Shown in pieces: positions 3,766 to 7,341 of a DNA stretch of 7,341 nt. Every line of letters starts with the position of its first letter. Position 1 is the first letter of the stretch. This DNA comes from Candidatus Omnitrophota bacterium. GTDB lineage: Bacteria; Ratteibacteria; UBA8468; B48-G9; JAFGKM01. A model generated the notes under the pieces. It ran no database searches and had not been told where the DNA came from. It was given only the letters and a program-made list of their open reading frames with translations. Location: the NCBI GenBank assembly GCA_022704985.1, contig JAKJFI010000043.1, positions 1-7,341 on the forward strand, read 5' to 3'. The translations under genes and the position numbers were made by a program.

Positions 3766-6534
3766 ATGGATTATTCGAAAACGGTCTACCTGCCGCAGAC
3801 ATCCTTCCCCATGAAAGGAAACCTTCCGGAGAGAGAGCCGGAGTTTCTGAAACTCTGGGAAGAGAAGAACATCTACGGAAAGGTATCTGAAAAAAATGCA
3901 GACAAGCCCCCGTACATACTGCATGACGGGCCGCCTTACGCCAACGGGAACATACACCTGGGCACCGCCCTGAACAAAATTCTCAAGGACGTCGTGGTCA
4001 AGTACCGCTCCATGCAGGGCTTTTACTCGCCATACAAACCCGGCTGGGACTGCCACGGGATGCCGATAGAACATCAGGTATTCAAGGAGATGAAGACCCA
4101 TAAGAACGCGGTCAACGTCCCGGAGTTCAGAAAGAAAGCCGCCGCCTACGCAATGAAATTCATGGACATCCAGCGCAACGAGTTCAAACGCCTGGGAGTG
4201 CTCGGCGACTGGAACAATCCCTACCTCACGCTTGCCCCCGACTACGAGGCCGACATAATAAAAGCATTCGGACAGCTGGCGCTCGACGGTTACATATACC
4301 AGGCATACAAGCCGATATACTGGTGCATCTCCTGCGAAACGGCGCTGGCGGAGGCGGAGATAGAATACGAGGATACAAAAGCGCCCGCCATATACGTGAA
4401 ATTCCCCGTAGCGCAGGGAGAGGAAAACGCATCGTTCCTCATATGGACGACTACCCCCTGGACACTGCCGGCAAACACAGCGATAGCCGTGCATCCGGAA
4501 CTGCAATACGTTCTTGCTGAAACGCAGGAAGGCAGGTTCATACTGGCGGAAAAACGGCTTGAGGATGTCATGGGCAAGCTGGGACTAAAATATTCCATAA
4601 TAAAGACTTGTCCGGGTGAACAGCTGCAGAACTTCCAGTACGATAATCCCCTGGTGACAAGACGCTCCAGAGTTATCACCGCGGACTTCGTATCCTCCGA
4701 GGATGGAACCGGATGCGTACATTCGGCGCCCGGCCACGGAGAAGAGGATTACTATGCCGGGTTGAAAAACAACCTCGAAATACTCTCGCCGGTTGATGAA
4801 AAGGGCAGGTTCACCGCGGAAGTTGAGGAGTTCGCCGGACAGAATATTTTTGATGCAGACGCTCTCATAATACAGAAACTGAAAGACACCGGCGCTCTCT
4901 TTTTCAGCGAGGAGATAACACACTCATACCCGCATTGCTGGCGATGCAAAAAGCCGGTCATCTTCAGAAGCACCAGACAGTGGTTTATCAAGATAGACCA
5001 TAACGGTCTGCGAGACCTGATGCATTCGGAGATAGACAAAACCCGGTGGGTGCCAGCGGAGGGCAAAAACAGAATATCTTCTATGGTGGGCTTAAGACCG
5101 GACTGGTGCCTGTCAAGACAGCGCCTGTGGGGAGTACCCATACCGGTATTCTATTGCGAAGCGTGCGATAAACCCGTCATAACGAAAGAGACCGTTGAAC
5201 ATGTGGAAAAAATTATCAGGAAGAACGGGTCGGACATATGGATGGAAAAAACTGCGGCAGAACTCCTTCTCGAAAAGTTCACCTGTCCGTTTTGCGGCAA
5301 CGGCGACGGCAAATTCCGCAAGGAAACCGACATACTGGACGTATGGTTTGACTCCGGATGCAGCCACCTGGCGGTGTTGAAGGAGACCGACGGACTGCGA
5401 TGGCCGGCAGACCTTTATCTTGAAGGAAGCGACCAGCACAGGGGATGGTTCCAGACATCCATAATCACCTCCTGCGGCATAAAGAAACAGGCGCCGTACA
5501 AAACCGTGCTTACGCATGGGTTCGTGGTGGATGCAAACGGCAGGAAGATGAGCAAGTCCCTGGGCAACGTCATAAAACCCGAAGAGCTGATAAAAAAATA
5601 CGGCGCCGAGATACTGCGGTTGTGGAGCGTGACGGAAAACTACCAGCAGGACGTAAGGATATCCGACGGCATCGTTAAGAACGTCGTCATGTCTTACAGG
5701 ACCGTCCGAAACACCCTGCGGTACCTGCTTGGCAACCTCCATGACTTCTCCCCGGAAAATGCGACGCCCCCGGAAGAACTGACGGGCGTGGACAGGTGGG
5801 CTATAGAGAAGCTGAAGGAAACGGTGAATGATGTAACCGCCCATTATGAAAAGTTTGCATTCAACAAGGCATATGAACAGCTTTACAACTACTGCAACCT
5901 GTACCTTTCCTCCTTCTATCTGGACCACCTGAAGGACCGGCTTTATACCTGCGGAAAGAATTCCGCCGAAAGAAGAAGCGGGCAAACAGCCCTTTACCAT
6001 ATATTCAACGCGCTTGTCAGGATGCTTGCGCCCATTCTTTCTTTCACCGCAGAGGAGGCATACCAGATGATTCCATGGGGGAAGGAACATGAAAGCGTGT
6101 TCATGGAGGACTGGCCCGGACAGGAGACGGCTGACACGGAAATCCTGGCAAGGTGGGAACGCTTTTTTGAGTTGCGGAAACAGGTGCTGAAAAAGATAGA
6201 AGAGCAGAGAGAGGCAAAGGTCGTGGGAAGCGGGCTTGAAGCCAAAGTCAGCATTTCCGCGGACAAAGAAACGTTGGAATTTCTGAAGTCCTTTGAAGAA
6301 CTGCCCGGCCTTTTCATCGTCTCCGAGGTAATCCTTTCCTCTATCTCCTCTCACCGGGAGGGAGAGGGACAGGACGAAGGAGATAGCCCCTTAACCATCA
6401 CCGTGGAAAAAACCTCTTTCGGCAAATGTAAGCGTTGCTGGGTGTGCTTCCCTGAGGTGGATGCAAACGACCCGGCGCGGGAAATCTGCCCCAAATGCAA
6501 AAAAGCCCTCACAGACGATGGAATACATAATTGA
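3766..6534 (+). CDS. ileS: Isoleucyl-tRNA synthetase
   Basis: This 922-aa class I synthetase charges tRNA-Ile with isoleucine and edits mischarged valine. The start gives the classical N-terminus (MDYSKTVYLPQTSFPMKGNL). The Rossmann fold has the HIGH-type signature HLGT (64-67) and KMSKS (594-598). The CP1 editing domain (about 190-400) includes WTTTPWTLPANTA (227-239) and HSAPGHGEEDY (319-329), with the editing Asp at 328. Paired cysteines at 187/190 with 391/394 and at 464/467 with 507/510 look like zinc sites. The anticodon-binding domain follows to about 850. The C-terminal zinc finger uses C888, C891, C908 and C911 (CKRCW...CPKC), as in the bacterial type. Residues about 858-875 (SSISSHREGEGQDEGDSP) are a low-complexity linker encoded by a palindromic repeat. 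The 3' end overlaps the next gene by 17 nt. No T-box leader is seen upstream. Confidence 0.98.
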   Translation: MDYSKTVYLPQTSFPMKGNLPEREPEFLKLWEEKNIYGKVSEKNADKPPYILHDGPPYANGNIHLGTALNKILKDVVVKYRSMQGFYSPYKPGWDCHGMPIEHQVFKEMKTHKNAVNVPEFRKKAAAYAMKFMDIQRNEFKRLGVLGDWNNPYLTLAPDYEADIIKAFGQLALDGYIYQAYKPIYWCISCETALAEAEIEYEDTKAPAIYVKFPVAQGEENASFLIWTTTPWTLPANTAIAVHPELQYVLAETQEGRFILAEKRLEDVMGKLGLKYSIIKTCPGEQLQNFQYDNPLVTRRSRVITADFVSSEDGTGCVHSAPGHGEEDYYAGLKNNLEILSPVDEKGRFTAEVEEFAGQNIFDADALIIQKLKDTGALFFSEEITHSYPHCWRCKKPVIFRSTRQWFIKIDHNGLRDLMHSEIDKTRWVPAEGKNRISSMVGLRPDWCLSRQRLWGVPIPVFYCEACDKPVITKETVEHVEKIIRKNGSDIWMEKTAAELLLEKFTCPFCGNGDGKFRKETDILDVWFDSGCSHLAVLKETDGLRWPADLYLEGSDQHRGWFQTSIITSCGIKKQAPYKTVLTHGFVVDANGRKMSKSLGNVIKPEELIKKYGAEILRLWSVTENYQQDVRISDGIVKNVVMSYRTVRNTLRYLLGNLHDFSPENATPPEELTGVDRWAIEKLKETVNDVTAHYEKFAFNKAYEQLYNYCNLYLSSFYLDHLKDRLYTCGKNSAERRSGQTALYHIFNALVRMLAPILSFTAEEAYQMIPWGKEHESVFMEDWPGQETADTEILARWERFFELRKQVLKKIEEQREAKVVGSGLEAKVSISADKETLEFLKSFEELPGLFIVSEVILSSISSHREGEGQDEGDSPLTITVEKTSFGKCKRCWVCFPEVDANDPAREICPKCKKALTDDGIHN
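6341..6386. repeat. Family B palindromic element inside the ileS coding sequence
   Basis: CTATCTCCT (6341-6349) and AGGAGATAG (6378-6386) are perfect 9-bp inverted repeats. A competing inner stem, CCTCTC (6347-6352) with GAGAGG (6362-6367), also exists. The composition is that of the dispersed CTCTCC/GGAGAG palindromes seen near 967-990 and 1831-1847. It is read in frame as ISSHREGEGQDEGDS between the anticodon-binding domain and the C-terminal zinc finger of IleS, a place where added linker should be tolerated. In-frame palindromic elements of this kind are known from other bacteria (for example the Rickettsia RPE family); membership of a defined family is not shown here. Confidence 0.65.
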
Positions 6535-7003
6535 CGCCTATAACCTAATCAAAAGCAGTTTCTTGAGGGAGCACGAACGCAGGGGGTCCATAGACCGCGC
6601 AAGGGACGCTCTTTTCAACATTCTCCTGGACTACAAGAGAAAACATCCTTCGGTCGGCTTCACCGTGGTATTCGACGGATTCCCTCCCTCGCAGGGGTTT
6701 TGCCTGCATGACAGCAAGATAAGAATTCTTTTTTCCGGGGACATAACCGCGGATGAAACCATCAGGCTTCTCATGGGAAAGAACCAGGATAGCAACAGAT
6801 TCAGGACGGTCGTATCGGACGACAGAGGAGTGCTGGACAGCGGCCGACTGCTGGGAAGCAGAATTCTGAAAGTTGCGGAGTTCATGGCACTTGTCTGCCC
6901 GCCGGCGAGAAAAACGAAGCAGTCCGCATACGAAAACAGCCCTGATATAAACAGGCTGAAAATAGAAAAGGAACTCACGGAACACTACAAAATAAAATCA
7001 TAA
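6518..7003 (+). CDS. YacP-type NYN-domain protein, predicted ribonuclease
   Basis: This 161-aa protein has a PIN-like NYN fold over nearly its whole length. Acidic and polar motifs expected for a metal-dependent nuclease site are YIIDAYNLI (D6, N9), VVFDG (D53), ADETI (D79, E80) and VVSDDRGV (S100, D101, D102). The C-terminal tail (about 130-161) is basic and polar. It belongs to the family of Bacillus subtilis YacP/Rae1, a ribosome-associated mRNA endonuclease; the same activity here is inference. The ATG at 6518 is preferred because the conserved core begins at residue 3. Earlier in-frame codons from 6461 lie within the ileS zinc-finger coding region. It overlaps ileS by 17 nt and has no clear ribosome binding site, so translational coupling to ileS is likely. 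The translin-family gene follows after 73 nt. Confidence 0.85.
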   Translation: MEYIIDAYNLIKSSFLREHERRGSIDRARDALFNILLDYKRKHPSVGFTVVFDGFPPSQGFCLHDSKIRILFSGDITADETIRLLMGKNQDSNRFRTVVSDDRGVLDSGRLLGSRILKVAEFMALVCPPARKTKQSAYENSPDINRLKIEKELTEHYKIKS

Positions 7004-7016
7004 CCTCTCACGACTT

Positions 7017-7065
7017 GTCATTGCTCGGATTGAGATTGCCATGGCGCAAAACGCCTCGCAATGAC
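7017..7065. repeat. Family A inverted-repeat element before the translin gene
   Basis: Perfect 8-bp terminal repeats, GTCATTGC (7017-7024) and GCAATGAC (7058-7065), bound a 49-bp element. Read on the minus strand it matches the first 30 nt of the element at 834-863 closely: GTCATTGCGAG, CGTTTT, GCGC and GGCAATC in the same order. It fills most of the 73-nt gap between the NYN gene and the translin gene, and the ribosome binding site of the latter begins at the very next base. Confidence 0.75.
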
Positions 7066-7070
7066 GGAGG
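7066..7070 (+). promoter_or_regulatory. Ribosome binding site of the translin-family gene
   Basis: GGAGG with a 6-nt spacer to ATG 7077, directly abutting the end of the repeat element. A hairpin formed by that element would sit immediately 5' of this site. Confidence 0.8.
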
Positions 7071-7076
7071 AGCGAA

Positions 7077-7341
7077 ATGAAAAAGCTGGAGAAGAAACTG
7101 AAGGTCATGTTTGACAAAGAGGACGCGGCTCGGGAAAAATCCCTGAAACTCTCGCGCGAGATAGGCAGGATGGCGGCAGACTCCATCAAGAAGATTCACC
7201 AAAGGCAGTATGCCGAGGCCGAAAAAGAGATGAAAGAGGCCCTGTCCATATTGAAAAACGCCAGGGACGCGCTGAAGAACTTCCCGGAAATAAGGTATGC
7301 CGGTTTCCTTCACGCGGGAGAAAAAGAACTCGCCGAGGCGG
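7077..7341 (+). CDS. Translin-family protein, N-terminal part
   Basis: The reading frame runs open off the right edge; 88 residues are visible. It is rich in Lys, Glu and Ala and appears all helical. The blocks AAREKSLKLSREIGRMAADSIKKIH (shown by its core LKLSREI, residues 23-29), YAEAEKEMKEA (45-55) and RYAGFLHAGEKELAEA (73-88) match my recollection of the archaeal and bacterial translin family. Eukaryotic translin binds single-stranded RNA/DNA as an oligomer, and its partner TRAX carries the RNase activity of the C3PO complex. The ELAEA at 84-88 has the Glu-x-x-Glu spacing of the TRAX catalytic EYVEA, so this protein could be a catalytic type; this is inference from a fragment. The start is supported by GGAGG 6 nt upstream. 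It lies in the same direction as ileS and the NYN gene and may be co-transcribed with them. Confidence 0.75.
   Translation, partial: MKKLEKKLKVMFDKEDAAREKSLKLSREIGRMAADSIKKIHQRQYAEAEKEMKEALSILKNARDALKNFPEIRYAGFLHAGEKELAEA

Noticed and set aside
5113..6354. A 413-codon open frame antisense to ileS
   Set aside because: It lies wholly within the clear ileS gene, its translation has no recognisable motif, and long antisense frames are common opposite GC-biased coding sequence.

Overview
The window holds eight protein-coding genes, the first and last cut by the window edges. It reads as ordinary chromosome of a Gram-negative-type bacterium. KdsB makes the activated Kdo sugar of lipopolysaccharide, and NikR, a small 4Fe-4S ferredoxin and a bacterial-type IleS with a C-terminal zinc finger fit an anaerobic or microaerophilic lineage such as Nitrospirota or the former Deltaproteobacteria. 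That placement is inference; no marker here fixes the phylum. Base composition looks even, and I see no phage, transposase, CRISPR array, tRNA or rRNA.

Layout. Positions 1-405 (+) are the 3' end of purM (purine synthesis). It converges on nikR (402-815, -), a nickel-responsive repressor, and the two stop codons overlap. A 203-nt divergent spacer (816-1018) follows. It carries a probable nikR promoter, a small inverted-repeat element in the nikR leader and a second type of palindrome just before kdsB. kdsB (1019-1819, +) converges on trpE (1876-3354, -), which is preceded in the same unit by a ferredoxin gene (3360-3548, -). A strong sigma-70-like promoter (3672-3700, -) lies upstream of the ferredoxin. 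Transcribed away from it are ileS (3766-6534, +), a YacP-type NYN-domain nuclease gene overlapping the ileS end (6518-7003, +), and the 5' part of a translin-family gene (7077 onward, +).

How the genes fit together. Most are unlinked housekeeping functions: purines, tryptophan, Kdo, isoleucyl-tRNA and nickel homeostasis. The part that stands out is the 3' end. A predicted PIN/NYN ribonuclease is translationally coupled to ileS and followed by a bacterial translin homologue, which suggests a translation/RNA-processing cluster.

Two families of short dispersed palindromes run through the window. Family A has GTCATTGC/GCAATGAC ends and occurs in the leaders of nikR and the translin gene. Family B is CTCTCC/GGAGAG-rich and occurs before kdsB, between kdsB and trpE, and in frame inside ileS, where it adds a low-complexity linker to the protein.
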